Shown one piece after another: positions 8,105 to 15,580 of a stretch of 20,000 nt of DNA (within the stretch, counting starts at the first letter, position 1; each line of letters begins with the position of its first letter). This DNA comes from Prorocentrum cordatum. Taxonomy: Eukaryota; Sar; Dinophyceae; Prorocentrales; Prorocentraceae. The stretch spans positions 315,438 through 335,437 of the forward strand of contig CAUYUJ010020604.1 in NCBI GenBank assembly GCA_963575745.1. Direction: 5' to 3'. The position numbers and the translations under genes are program-made. Below the pieces are notes generated by a model. It ran no database searches. It was not told the origin of the DNA and saw only the letters and a program-made list of their open reading frames with translations.

Positions 8105-8155
8105 GAGGCCGATGCGCTCAAGGAGAACGACACCCTGCGCCGCTCCGTCGAGGAG
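8105..8155 (+). CDS. Candidate exon of coiled-coil protein (EADALKENDTLRRSVEE)
   Basis: It is preceded by a good acceptor, GCTCCATTCCCCCCAG, ending at 8104. The translation EADALKENDTLRRSVEE has ideal heptad spacing of Ala/Leu/Val with charged residues between, a classic coiled-coil fragment. The start is phase 0. The donor is unclear: a GA-type donor at 8153 (GTCGAG|GAGACT), or read-through into less protein-like sequence (TSPGDGAMGAG). The gap to the next segment at 9457 is about 1.3 kb and contains other repeats and a possible minus-strand coding stretch. Confidence 0.5.
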
Positions 8156-8266
8156 ACTTCCCCTGGGGATGGGGCGATGGGGGCAGGCCCAGGGCAGGGA
8201 TGTTGCCCCCTGCATAGCCCCTGCTTTGGCAATGGCGGGCAAGTTGGGCCGCCTTCGAAATGCTGG

Positions 8267-8583
8267 CAGGGACGGCGCATCCTGAGTCGGCAGAGATGGC
8301 GCTTCTGTTGAGGTGGGGGTGGCGCCTCTTGAGCTTGCAGGGGCGGCGCCTCCTGCTCAGGCCCGCTTCCCTCCGCTTGGGCCGCGCGCATGATGCGACT
8401 AGCCATGGCGCCGAAGTACGGGCCAGGTTGGGCTCGGGAGGGGCTCTGGCCTCTGGGCCGTTCCTCAGGTCCAGGCCGTGGGACCTCTTCGTAGCCGAGG
8501 CTCGCCGGGGCCAAGAAGAGCTCGACGGCTGCGGTCGGGCCATCACCCTGTTGTGCGTCCCAGGGTAGACAGCACTTGGCCAT
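8267..8583 (-). CDS. Possible minus-strand coding fragment, unrecognised
   Basis: Reading from the ATG at 8583, the frame gives MAKCCLPWDAQQGDGPTAAV, then ELFLAPASLGYEEVPRPGPE, then a Pro/Gln/Glu-rich part containing EAPPLQAQEAPPPPQQ. It is more protein-like than other minus-strand frames here. Just upstream, a different minus frame also looks protein-like (SLTVPDALRINYMHPDQ, about 8603-8660), so an intron or frameshift could lie between. It overlaps the presumed intron after the 8105 exon on the other strand. No domain is recognised; it could be chance in GC-rich sequence. Confidence 0.3.
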
Positions 8584-9218
8584 TGCATTGGCATCAGTGT
8601 GCTTTGGTCGGGGTGCATATAGTTGATGCGCAGCGCATCAGGAACTGTCAAGCTGCCAAAGCGCGAACACTTGCTACGGTGCATCACTCTCAAACTACAT
8701 CGCCAGGCTGCTAGGTTGCTCTCTTGCTTGCTGAAGCCCGTCTCGCGCAGCCTGGTGACCCCCACAAGGGAGTTCTGCGTATCGACTTCGACAGTCACGG
8801 ATCGATGTGACCAGAGAGATGCCGTCACGGGTCGAACCGGCAAACGAGTGCTAGACGTCAATCAAGAGGACAATCTTGTGCGTAATAGTTCAGACTAGGG
8901 CCGTGACGGCGTCGGAGTTGCAATTCAAGATATTGGTGATTTCTTTTTTCTCACCAGATCGCAGTGCCTCGAGTAATGGTACATGATGTGTGCCAGGCTC
9001 AGTTTGCCGAGCGTCACCTGGTATTCGTTTGAACTGTTGACAGAGGGCGATCCGTGCTGCAGGAACACAGGCGTGGACACTTGTCACCTGGTCCCAGATA
9101 CCAGCGATTCACACTGTATGCAGGGTACTGGAAAGAGCGCTCAGCCAGCATGGAGCATTGGCATCACCCAATGTTGCAGTTTGGAGAGGGGACAGGGGAG
9201 TCGAAAAACAACCGAATG
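8584..9218. other. No gene recognised
   Basis: Mixed-composition sequence without clear repeats or exons, apart from the possible extension of the minus-strand fragment at its left edge. It probably lies inside the intron preceding the 9457 exon. Confidence 0.4.
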
Positions 9219-9355
9219 CGTAAACATTCATTTTCGATGCTCCGCGCGGAGTTGTTGGATCGGCGCTGGACCCCGGCCCCTGGCGCTCCGCGCGCCAGAG
9301 AGGGGGGCTCCAACGCAGATCCAAGACGTCCAGCGCGGAGCTCCAAAAGCTCACT
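9219..9355. mobile_element. Hairpin repeat element, family D copy 1
   Basis: The left arm (TTTTCGATGCTCCGCGCGG, then GTTGTTGGATCGGCGCTGG) is mirrored by the right arm (GGCTCCAACGCAGATCCAAG, then ACGTCCAGCGCGGAGCTCC), giving inverted repeats of about 45-50 bp. The centre contains CTGGCGCTCCGCGCGCCAG, itself a palindrome. A second complete member lies at 9840-9999, with partial members at 9385-9433 and 9650-9712. No coding content. Confidence 0.7.
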
Positions 9356-9384
9356 TGGGGTGAAGAACGGCGTACCTCTCGTGC

Positions 9385-9433
9385 ACCTTCGGGGCTCCAG
9401 CGCGGCGCCGCGGAGCTCCAAAAGTTTGTGTTT
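9385..9433. repeat. Family D fragment
   Basis: The sequence GGGGCTCCAGCGCGGCGCCG followed by CGGAGCTCCAAAAG matches the right end of the element at 9219-9355 (CGCGGAGCTCCAAAAG is shared exactly). It is an arm-only fragment just before the exon at 9457. Confidence 0.6.
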
Positions 9434-9456
9434 GTGCAGAGGTTTGTTCTCGCCAG

Positions 9457-9549
9457 GGGAGGGGAGGGGGAGCCGCGGCCGAGGAGCTGCGGAGACAGCT
9501 GGCCCAGGAGCGGGAGGAGAGGCGGCTGCTCCGCGACGACAAGCAGGAC
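9457..9549 (+). CDS. Candidate exon of coiled-coil protein (AEELRRQLAQEREERRLLRD)
   Basis: It follows the acceptor GTTTGTTCTCGCCAG. After a short Gly-rich start the frame reads AAAEELRRQLAQEREERR, then LLRDDKQD, a strong coiled-coil pattern closely resembling the 3852 exon (both contain a Leu-Arg/Gln-Glu-Glu-Arg-Arg core). The donor is GAC|GTGGGA at 9550, phase 0. Codons are strongly G/C-ending. Beyond 9550 the frame turns into arbitrary Gly/Arg-rich sequence. This is the best single piece of evidence for a coiled-coil gene on the + strand; the exons that follow it are not identified. Confidence 0.55.
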
Positions 9550-9649
9550 GTGGGAGGGCCGGGGACGCAGGACCGCACGCCCTGTCGACGAACGGCGGGG
9601 GCTGGGGTTGTTTTGGAGATTCGAGACTCAACCTCAACATAACGTAACA

Positions 9650-9712
9650 GAGCGTTTCGACGCTCTGCGCGAATTTCTTGGATCTGCGCTGGAGCGCCCT
9701 GGCTTCGCATAG
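9650..9712. repeat. Family D left-arm fragment
   Basis: GCGTTTCGACGCTCTGCGCG followed by AATTTCTTGGATCTGCGCTG is close to the left arm of the element at 9840-9999 (GTTTCGACGCGCTGCGCGG, then ATTCCTTGGATCTGTGCTGG). The matching right arm is missing, so this is a truncated copy. Confidence 0.65.
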
Positions 9713-9839
9713 CTCGGACGTGTGCTTTTTTCTTGGCAAAGGACCATCGAGGAGCATTGTGGGTCATTTTGCGAGGCAGTAAAACGCATAAGCAATGCAT
9801 ACAAGTCGTGCGGACACAACCTCGAACACGAGAACATGT

Positions 9840-9999
9840 CATAAACACGTTTCGACGCGCTGCGCGGATTCCTTGGATCTGTGCTGGAGCCCCCTGGCGG
9901 CGCCTAGGGTGCCGCCCCTGGCGCGCGGAGCGCACCAGCGAGGGGGGTCTGGCGCAGATCCAAGAAGTCAGCAAGGACCGTCGAAAGTACATGTTTATG
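9840..9999. mobile_element. 160-bp hairpin element, family D copy 2
   Basis: The ends CATAAACA and TGTTTATG are perfect inverted repeats. Inside, GTTTCGACGCGCTGCGCGGA with CTTGGATCTGTGCTGG is mirrored by TGGCGCAGATCCAAG and CCGTCGAAAG. The centre holds GGCGCGCGGAGCGCACC-type GC palindromes. CATGT flanks both sides (9835-9839 and 10001-10005, one base of slack on the right), a possible short target-site duplication, though this is weak. There is no open frame of substance. Confidence 0.7.
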
Positions 10000-10157
10000 C
10001 CATGTGTTGCCCCTCTACATCCACGCCCTCGCCACTCCCTCAGAAGCAGGTCCAAGACTGTCCGCCCGGACGAGCCTCGCCTGGTGCCCGGTTGGTGGCC
10101 GCCCATGGGCGCCTCTTGGGCGCCCTGCGCGCTGGGTGCACCACAGCTCGCACCTCA

Positions 10158-10351
10158 TACGGCAGGTTCGCGTCGTGTCGACCGGGGGGCGACCCCAACG
10201 CGGGCATTTAAGACTGAACGCCACCTGTGGCCCAGAATCGGCCCATCCTTGAACGATCCGGCCTTCTTGAAAGGGCCGATCGCTCAAGTTTGAACCATCT
10301 CCGCTGTGTCAGGAACCAGCGCTGGGGTCGACACGACGCGAACCTGCCGTA
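10158..10351. mobile_element. Element bounded by a perfect 26-bp inverted repeat
   Basis: TACGGCAGGTTCGCGTCGTG followed by TCGACC at 10158-10183 is repeated exactly in reverse complement at 10326-10351. The 142-bp interior contains a further hairpin (CTTGAACGATCCGGCC against GGGCCGATCGCTCAAG, about 10249-10289). A perfect 26-bp match suggests a young element or one kept by gene conversion. It encodes no protein. Confidence 0.75.
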
Positions 10352-10395
10352 GTTCGCGCCACAGATATTGGCATCACACAGCTTGCATCACAGTG

Positions 10396-10775
10396 ACGCC
10401 CCAGATGGCCCCACGACGACCCCCAGAGGCCCCGACAGGCCAAAATCATTGGACTCCCCTTAGGACCCGACAGGGCCCCCAGGACGACCCACGAGGCCCC
10501 CAAGATCGCACCAGGACGGCCCAAGAGGCCCCCAAGGGGCCCCCAAGACGGTCAAATAAGACCCCACGAGGTCCCGAAGAGACCCCGAGACGGCTCAAGA
10601 GGGGCCCAAGACGGCCCAAGAGGACCCCAAGACGGCCCTATAAACCCCGCAAGGATCCCAAGAGGCCCGACTACGGTTCCAGAGTACCCCGAGTTTGCCC
10701 AAGAGGGCCTCCATACAGGCCAAAGGTTTTACCACAGCCCCAGCGGCCTCCAAGACGCTCCATGACGGCCCCATC
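10396..10775. repeat. Degenerate CCAAGACGGCCCAAGAGG array
   Basis: About 380 bp made of variable short units combining GGCCCCCAAGA, CGGCCCAAGAGG and ACCCCAAGACGGCCC, with no fixed period but obvious family likeness. The + strand is C/A-rich with few Ts. Frames through it yield Pro/Arg/Lys-rich peptides that reflect the repeat only. Confidence 0.75.
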
Positions 10776-10969
10776 ACACACGACCTAGATGGATAGGACG
10801 CGAGTTTGTCGCTGTTGTGCTGTTCGCAACCATCCTGTGTTGTTGGATATATGCTTTCTATCCGCAGTCCTGCGCGTCTCCTGACCTTCTTCCTGCTCCC
10901 CCTTTCTGCTGTGCATCCACCTCTCCCTGCCTCTGCTTTCCGGCCGAATGTCAATTTCGTTACTCCCCA

Positions 10970-11745
10970 CACGCGGATCGTGCTTCACGGGGCTCTCCAC
11001 GTACGGCCTCAGTGGGGGGTAGTCGCATGGCGGCGCCACGCCCGTTTTGGCACAGATCGTGCCCCACAGGGAGCTCGACCCACGGCCTCAATGGGTGCAG
11101 TTGCATGGCGGCGGAGATCCGATCTCGGCACTTGAAACGCACCGTGCCTCACAGGCAGCTCCACATGCGCACATGCGGCCTCAGTGGATGCGTTCGCATG
11201 GCGTTGCCGCGCTCATTTCAGCAGACGCCTCAGACCGTGCGTTCGCATGGCGGCGCCGCCCTCATTTCGGCGCACCTCTCACGCGGATCGTACTTCACAG
11301 GAAGTCCCACCTACGGCCTCAGTGGGTGCGTTCGCATGGCGGCGGCGCCCCCCGACTTCGACACGCTCCTCGCGCAAATCGTGCCTCAGAGGGGTTTCCA
11401 CCTGTGGCCTCAGTAAGGGCGTTCGCAAGGCGGCGCCACGCCCAATTCGGCACGCCTCTCACGCGGATCGAGCTCCACAGGGAGCTCCACATACGGCCTC
11501 GATGGGTGCGTTCGCCTGGCGGTGGCGTTCCCATGTCGGCACACCTCTCACGCGCATCGTGCCCGACATGGAGCTCCACTCGCGGCTTCAGCGGGTGCGT
11601 TCGCAAGGCGGCACCGCGCACACTTGCCCACCCTTCACGCGGCACGTACCCCACAGGCAGACTCGGTGGGTGCACGCGTGCGGTGTCTCCGCCCATTTCG
11701 GCACACCCCTCACGCCGGTCGTGCCCCACAGCGGGCTCCGCGCGC
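10970..11745. repeat. About ten degenerate copies of an 89-bp tandem unit
   Basis: Each unit contains CACGCGGATCGTGC, a CACAGGGAGCTCCAC-type segment, ACGGCCTCAGTGGGTGCG, TTCGCATGGCGGCG and TTTCGGCACACCTCT. Unit landmarks (ATCGTGCC or a variant) fall near 10977, 11056, 11141, 11234, 11287, 11378, 11467, 11556, 11644 and 11718, so most spacings are 74-93 bp. Since 89 is not a multiple of three, the repeat shifts frame each time and is unlikely to encode a repeat protein, although several frames are open across it. Confidence 0.85.
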
Positions 11746-11773
11746 CTATGCGCGCTTGCTCCGCAGCGCGCAG

Positions 11774-11882
11774 TATATGACGAGAGAGCAAGGCCTTATG
11801 ATACGCGCAGCTACATGGGATCGGGCCCATCGTCGGGCTGGTTTTCTAGCGCGAGCGAGTTCTCATCGGAAGCTGCCAATCG
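11774..11882 (+). CDS. Possible exon (YDERARPYDTRSYMGSGPSS), low support
   Basis: Just after the 89-bp array, the frame reads YDERARPYDTRSYMGSGPSS, then GWFSSASEFSSEAANR, a Ser/Gly/Tyr-rich stretch plausible for a disordered protein region. It is bracketed by GCGCGCAG (acceptor-like, ending 11773) and AATCG|GTCAGG (donor-like). A second + frame is open across the same stretch, and neither is decisive. It could be a later exon of the coiled-coil gene or chance. Confidence 0.25.
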
Positions 11883-12084
11883 GTCAGGGTTATGTTTTCT
11901 GTGCTGCCACACGGCCCAGGGAACTGGGCAACGATTGTTTTGAGGTCAGTGCGTATGCGTCGTTAGGTTGGCCACTATTGCCAGGTGATCTCGCACTGCT
12001 TCAACTCTATGATGCCAGTGCGTGGATCCCAAACAGTATATTACTGCACTCCCAATGTGCAAGGTGTGTGTGTGGTACCATAGA

Positions 12085-12370
12085 GCACTATCCATAGCCA
12101 ACCATAGCGCACGACAGGGCGCCATAGGACACACAGGGCACCACCAGGAGGACACTAACCATGGGACACTACAAGACACCAGCCATCGAGCACTCAGAGC
12201 GTCAACAGCTGACTGGGACACCCACTGCACCATGGGGCACCAACCACAGGACGCCATAGAGCACCAATCACAGGGCACCATAGGACACCAACCATGGGGC
12301 ACCAATCGCGCCAACGGCCAACTGGGACACCCTGGGCCCAACGGGCACCATCGCGCGCCAACAGCCGACT
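12085..12370. repeat. Degenerate GGGCACCAACCATGG-type array
   Basis: Roughly 12-16-base units such as GGGCACCAACCA, GACGCCATAGAGCACCAA and TCACAGGGCACCATAGGACA repeat irregularly over nearly 300 bp. The + strand is C/A/G-rich and T-poor. No coding role is supported. Confidence 0.7.
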
Positions 12371-12426
12371 GTGTCACTCAGGATTCTAGCCCCCTGTGTA
12401 TGGACGTGCTCTTCGGTGCCATCGGA

Positions 12427-12508
12427 TCCTCCGGTTCCTGCTGCGAAGCCTCTCGGGCGCGTCTGGGGAGCCTTCCGGCGCCTGTTCAGGAATCTTGGGG
12501 GCACCTTG
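12427..12508 (+). CDS. Possible exon (KPLGRVWGAFRRLFRNLGG), low support
   Basis: The frame through this segment reads VPAAKPLGRVWGAFRRLF, then RNLGGTLS, a basic amphipathic helix-like stretch. It ends directly at the left terminus of the MITE-like element at 12509. The short sequence ATCTTGGGG occurs just before that element (12492-12500) and again at its right edge (12701-12709). This could be an exon interrupted by the element. No function is recognised. Confidence 0.25.
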
Positions 12509-12701
12509 TCGGGGGCGGAAAAGAGGGGGGTGATGACTAGGGGGGGGTGGATATCATGGCGGGGGCCATGATCTTTCCCCAGATTTCATGGCGCCTCTTC
12601 TGACTTCATTACGTCCCTGGCCCCCCCGCTGGGCCGCGCACATGCCGCCGGTCATGATTTGCACCCCCCCTCTTGGACACCCCCCTCTTGGCCGCTCCCG
12701 A
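12509..12701. mobile_element. 193-bp MITE-like element, copy B
   Basis: The second copy of the element at 4038-4231, with the same orientation and the same ends (TCGGGGGCGG and CCGCTCCCGA). Differences from copy A are scattered substitutions and one- to two-base indels. The flanking DNA is otherwise unrelated to copy A, which defines the element boundaries independently. ATCTTGGGG occurs 8 bp left of the element and again overlapping its last base; it may be an insertion duplication, but the offset weakens that reading. Confidence 0.85.
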
Positions 12702-12909
12702 TCTTGGGGCCGCCGGCAGGTCTCCGAGGTCCTCCCGTGCCATCTCCGGGGCGTCTCACAGACGCCTTGTGGACGGCCGTGGCGCCGTGTCTCGGGGCCG
12801 AGACGAGAGGCGGGCGGCCACGCACGCACCGGGGAGGAGGTCCGCGGTTTGCGGCCCGGGCCTGCCGCGGGGGGGGGGGGGGCTCCCGGAGAGCAGCAAA
12901 GATTTGCAC

Positions 12910-13337
12910 GAGCGAAATGGGTACGGAAAGAAGGGGTGCGATGCCGCTCCTCCTCCTCCTCCTCCTCCTCCTCCTCCTCCTCCTCCTCCTCCTCCTCCTC
13001 CTCCTCCCCGCCCCCCTCCCTCCACCCCTCCTCCACCTCTGCCCGTCCCCCCCCCGTGGCCACTTCCTGCCCCCCCCCACGCTCCCTCCCGCTCCCCCTC
13101 CTCCGCTTCCGTGGCCTCCTCCCCGCTCACTTTCACTTCGCGGTGGCCCTTCACCTCACCGCTACGGTAAGAATGCAGCGGATCTTGCTCATCTTGAACA
13201 GGGCTCGCTGTCCACGCCGCTGCGGCCTGTGTCCATTCGAGACAGAAGGCCGCCTGCCCAGCAGCGGCCGCTGTTGGTTTGGGACAACATTTGTTGTTGG
13301 GCATTGCGCCCATTCTTTCCGTACCCACTTCGGGCGT
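12910..13337. mobile_element. About 430-bp inverted-repeat element containing a CTC tract
   Basis: CGAGCGAAATGGGTACGGAA followed by AGAAGGGGTGCGATGCC near 12909-12945 pairs with the reverse complement of 13301-13337 (GGCATTGCGCCCATTCTTTC, then CGTACCCACTTCGGGCG) at about 31 of 37 positions. The interior consists of a CTC expansion, a pyrimidine-rich stretch and a non-repetitive part. A GTAAGA donor-like site at 13166 on the + strand has no convincing exon in front of it. MITE-like by shape; mobility is unproven. Confidence 0.6.
12947..13007. repeat. CTC triplet expansion
   Basis: Twenty uninterrupted CTC repeats, followed by pyrimidine-rich DNA to about 13130. It lies inside the inverted-repeat element at 12910-13337. 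Frames give poly-Leu, poly-Ser and poly-Pro, or on the minus strand poly-Glu, poly-Gly and poly-Arg. Confidence 0.9.
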
Positions 13338-14042
13338 CCAAAGCAGAGCCCCGACCAGACAGCCAGCTGACAGGCAGGCATCCCAATGTCCCCCACTGCG
13401 CCGAATCGGTGCAGCAGCCATCGTGTTGTGAAGTTGTCTTTGGTGCCCTCTTCGAGGGGGTCTCTCTGGGCCCGCGATTGCTCACCGCGGACCTTTCGTC
13501 GTTCGGCAGGTGCACCGTCGTTTCACGGTGGACGGGCAGTCGAGGCACTGCAAGGACCACTGGACTCAGGAGGGCCTCTGATTCTCAAGTTGTCCCGGTT
13601 GCTCCTCAGGTACAGGTCGGAGGACTTGTTGGCCCATTCGTCATGTCAGATCAGGTCCGGGGGCATGCGCACGCAGCCGTTTTGGCACACTTTGCCACGG
13701 CCATCCGCCGCCCGCCTTTTCCACAGCTTGCGCGCGCGCCAGCGCCGATGGCCGCTGCGCCACCTGCCTGCATCTGCCCATAGAACCATACCTCTCGGTG
13801 GTTGAAAGGCGGGGTGGAGCTGGGCCGGGGGGGGGGGGGCAAGCCTCCCGTCAGCACCAGTCATTCTCGTGCGCTGATCTGTTCTGGGTGCTCGGACCCC
13901 TCGAGTCTCCTGCGCAGCTGTGTCCTGGAGCTCGGAGCCCTCTTCTCCTCCGTTGTCGTTCGTTCCTTCGCTCGTCGCCCTTCTGGGCCCCCCGACCTCT
14001 GTCTCCTCATGGTGGGAAAGAGCGTGTTCTACCGCTGCTGGC
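13338..14042. other. Mostly unassigned; one weak terminal-exon candidate
   Basis: The + frame at 13510-13581, after TCGTTCGGCAG, reads VHRRFTVDGQSRHCKDHWTQ, then EGL and a stop, which is protein-like but short and unsupported. Elsewhere the frames on both strands look arbitrary. An 11-base G run lies near 13830-13840. No repeats with clear ends were identified. Confidence 0.3.
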
Positions 14043-14208
14043 GGAAAACCGGGGGGGGTCACTACCGGTTCGAACCCCTCCCCCCCCCCTCCGGAAAACC
14101 GGGGGGGGTCACTACCGGTTCGAACCCCTCCCCCCCCCCCCCCCAGCTCATCATGAAAAGGGGGGGGGGTCACTACCGGTTCGAACCCCCCCCCCCCCCT
14201 CGAAAACC
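14043..14208 (+). repeat. Three direct copies of a 50-bp unit (left arm of a symmetric structure)
   Basis: Units at about 14043-14092, 14093-14154 and 14155-14208 each contain GGGGGGGGTCACTACCGGTT followed by CGAACCCC and a long C run; GAAAACC links units. Each unit has a G run and a C run able to pair with each other, making a hairpin around CACTACCGGTTCGAA. The same unit occurs three more times inverted at 14847-14997. The GGTTCGAACCC core resembles a tRNA B-box, but no tRNA is present. Confidence 0.85.
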
Positions 14209-14820
14209 GAGTGGGGGTGCGGACAGTGGTGGGGACGGTGTTGGTGGGGACAGTGGTGAGGGGACAGCGGGACAGTGGTGGGGACAGCGGGGGGACAGTG
14301 GGACAGTGGTGGGGACGGTAGTGGTGGGGACAGTGGTGGGGACAATGGTGGGAACAGGGGGGACAGTGGACAGTGGTGGGAACGGTGGTGGTGGGGACAG
14401 TGGTGTGGGGACAGTGGGAATGAGGTGGAAACACTGGGACAGTGGAGGGTACAATGGTGGTGGAGACACTGGTAAAGGCGGTGGCGAGGACGGCGGTGGG
14501 ACAATGGGACAGAGGTACAGTGGGGACAGTGGTGGGGACAGTGGGGACAGTGGTGGAAACAGTGGGACAGCTCAGTGGGACAGCGGAGGAGTCAGTGGGA
14601 CAGTGGGGACAATGGGGATAGGCAGTGGTTGGGTCCGTGGAGACAGTGGGGAGAGTGGAACCGTGGTGGGAACAGTTGTGGGAACAGTGGGGACAGTGCG
14701 ACAGTGGTGGGGGCATTGGTGGGGACAATAGGGACGGTGGTGGAACCAGTGGGGACAGTGGTGGTGAGGACAGTGGTGCTGGGAACAACAGTGGGGGATG
14801 TGATGCGAGCGGTGGTAGGG
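14209..14820 (+). repeat. G-rich minisatellite of GTGGGGACAGTGG units
   Basis: About 600 bp composed of GTGGGGACAGTGG and GTGGGAACAGTGG variants, with almost no C outside the ACAG or ACGG step and very few Ts outside GTG. Units vary in length, commonly 12 to 15 bases. The strong strand asymmetry gives many GG/GGGG runs. Open frames here read as Gly/Asp/Ser/Trp (or on the minus strand Pro/Thr/His/Cys) repeats, which I do not regard as genes. Confidence 0.9.
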
Positions 14821-14846
14821 ACCGGGAGTCGTTTGCTGGCGGTGCG

Positions 14847-14997
14847 TGGGGGGGGGTCGAACCGGTAGTGACCCCCTCCGGTTTTCGAGGGGGGGGGGGG
14901 GGTTCCAACCGGTAGTGACCCCCCCGGTTTTCCGGATCCGGGGGGGGGGGGGGGGGGGAGGGGTTCGAACCGGTAGTGACCCCCCCCCGGTTTTCGA
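14847..14997 (-). repeat. Three inverted copies of the 50-bp unit (right arm)
   Basis: Units at about 14847-14887, 14888-14933 and 14934-14997 carry TCGAACCGGTAGTGACCCCC followed by CCGGTTTTC, the reverse complement of the units at 14043-14208. The second unit has TTCCAACC in place of TTCGAACC. Together with the left arm this forms a symmetric 3 + 3 arrangement around the minisatellite. Confidence 0.85.
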
Positions 14998-15122
14998 GGG
15001 GGAGGGGGGGGGGGGGGGGGGGTTAGGGGAGGGGGAGGGGTTTGCCGGGGGAGGGGGGGGGGGGGGGGAGAGGGGTTCCGGCAGGGGGGGGGGGATTTTC
15101 GGAGGGGTGGGGGGGGGGGAGA
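14998..15122. repeat. Poly-G-rich tract
   Basis: More than 100 bp made almost wholly of G runs broken by A, TT or CC. It continues the G-rich edge of the right arm. Runs of this kind are prone to sequencing and assembly length errors and to quadruplex formation. Confidence 0.85.
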
Positions 15123-15193
15123 CCCCCGGGTTCCGGAGGAAAAGGTTGGCAATTTTCCACATGCGGCGGTGGATCACGCTCTCTCCATGGTGG

Positions 15194-15580
15194 TCACGAT
15201 GGCCCCAAGAGATCACCAGGACGGCCCCGAGAACGCCCCCCCCTCCAGCCCGCTCCTCCTGGCCCCCGCCCTGCCTCGTGCGCAGGAGCCCGGGCACGCG
15301 CGCCACTCGTCTTCGCTCGCGGCTCGTCCCTGGCCCTCCTCCGGCTCCCCCGCCTCCCCCGGGCCGCGGCCCCCTGCAAGAGCCGGAGCAGGAGATCGCT
15401 CGCGTGGGCCTCCCGGCCTCTGCGAACGGACCAGGCGACCCGGGAGGGCCTCGGCCGAGGCCGCAGACAACCCGCGCTCTCGTGTCCCGTGTCCGCCTCG
15501 GCCCCGGCATCGGGGGCGGAAGCGGGCGTCGGGGGTTGCGCAATGGGAGGCGATGACTGGGGGGCTGGAGAACGGTACAC
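15194..15580 (-). CDS. Possible minus-strand coding segment, unrecognised
   Basis: The minus frame includes PPTPASAPDAGAEADTGHES, and further on VRRGREAHASDLLLRLLQGA, an Ala/Pro linker followed by a helix-like segment with Leu spacing. The 3' part becomes Arg/Gly-rich and less convincing. No start or splice site is clear and no family is recognised. A + strand frame covers the same bases and cannot be excluded. Confidence 0.25.
   Translation of the reverse strand: MYRSPAPQSSPPIAQPPTPASAPDAGAEADTGHESAGCLRPRPRPSRVAWSVRRGREAHASDLLLRLLQGAAARGRRGSRRRARDEPRAKTSGARARAPAHEAGRGPGGAGWRGGRSRGRPGDLLGPS

Noticed and set aside
11522-12097. A 191-codon + strand frame across the end of the 89-bp array
   Set aside because: Its first half is the frame-rotating tandem array and its second half lacks the G/C-ending codons of the better exon candidates; no motif is recognisable.
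12659-13783. A 374-codon + strand frame with poly-Leu
   Set aside because: It is driven by the CTC expansion inside an inverted-repeat element and has arbitrary sequence on either side.
14041-14210. tRNA or tRNA-derived gene, because of GGTTCGAACCC
   Set aside because: No acceptor stem, D-loop or anticodon arm surrounds the motif and no A-box was seen; only the loop-like core resembles a tRNA.
13646-14908. A 420-codon open frame on the minus strand, rich in Pro, Thr, His and Cys
   Set aside because: It is generated by the GTGGGGACAGTGG minisatellite and C/G runs read in reverse; composition follows the repeat and there is no start context or domain.
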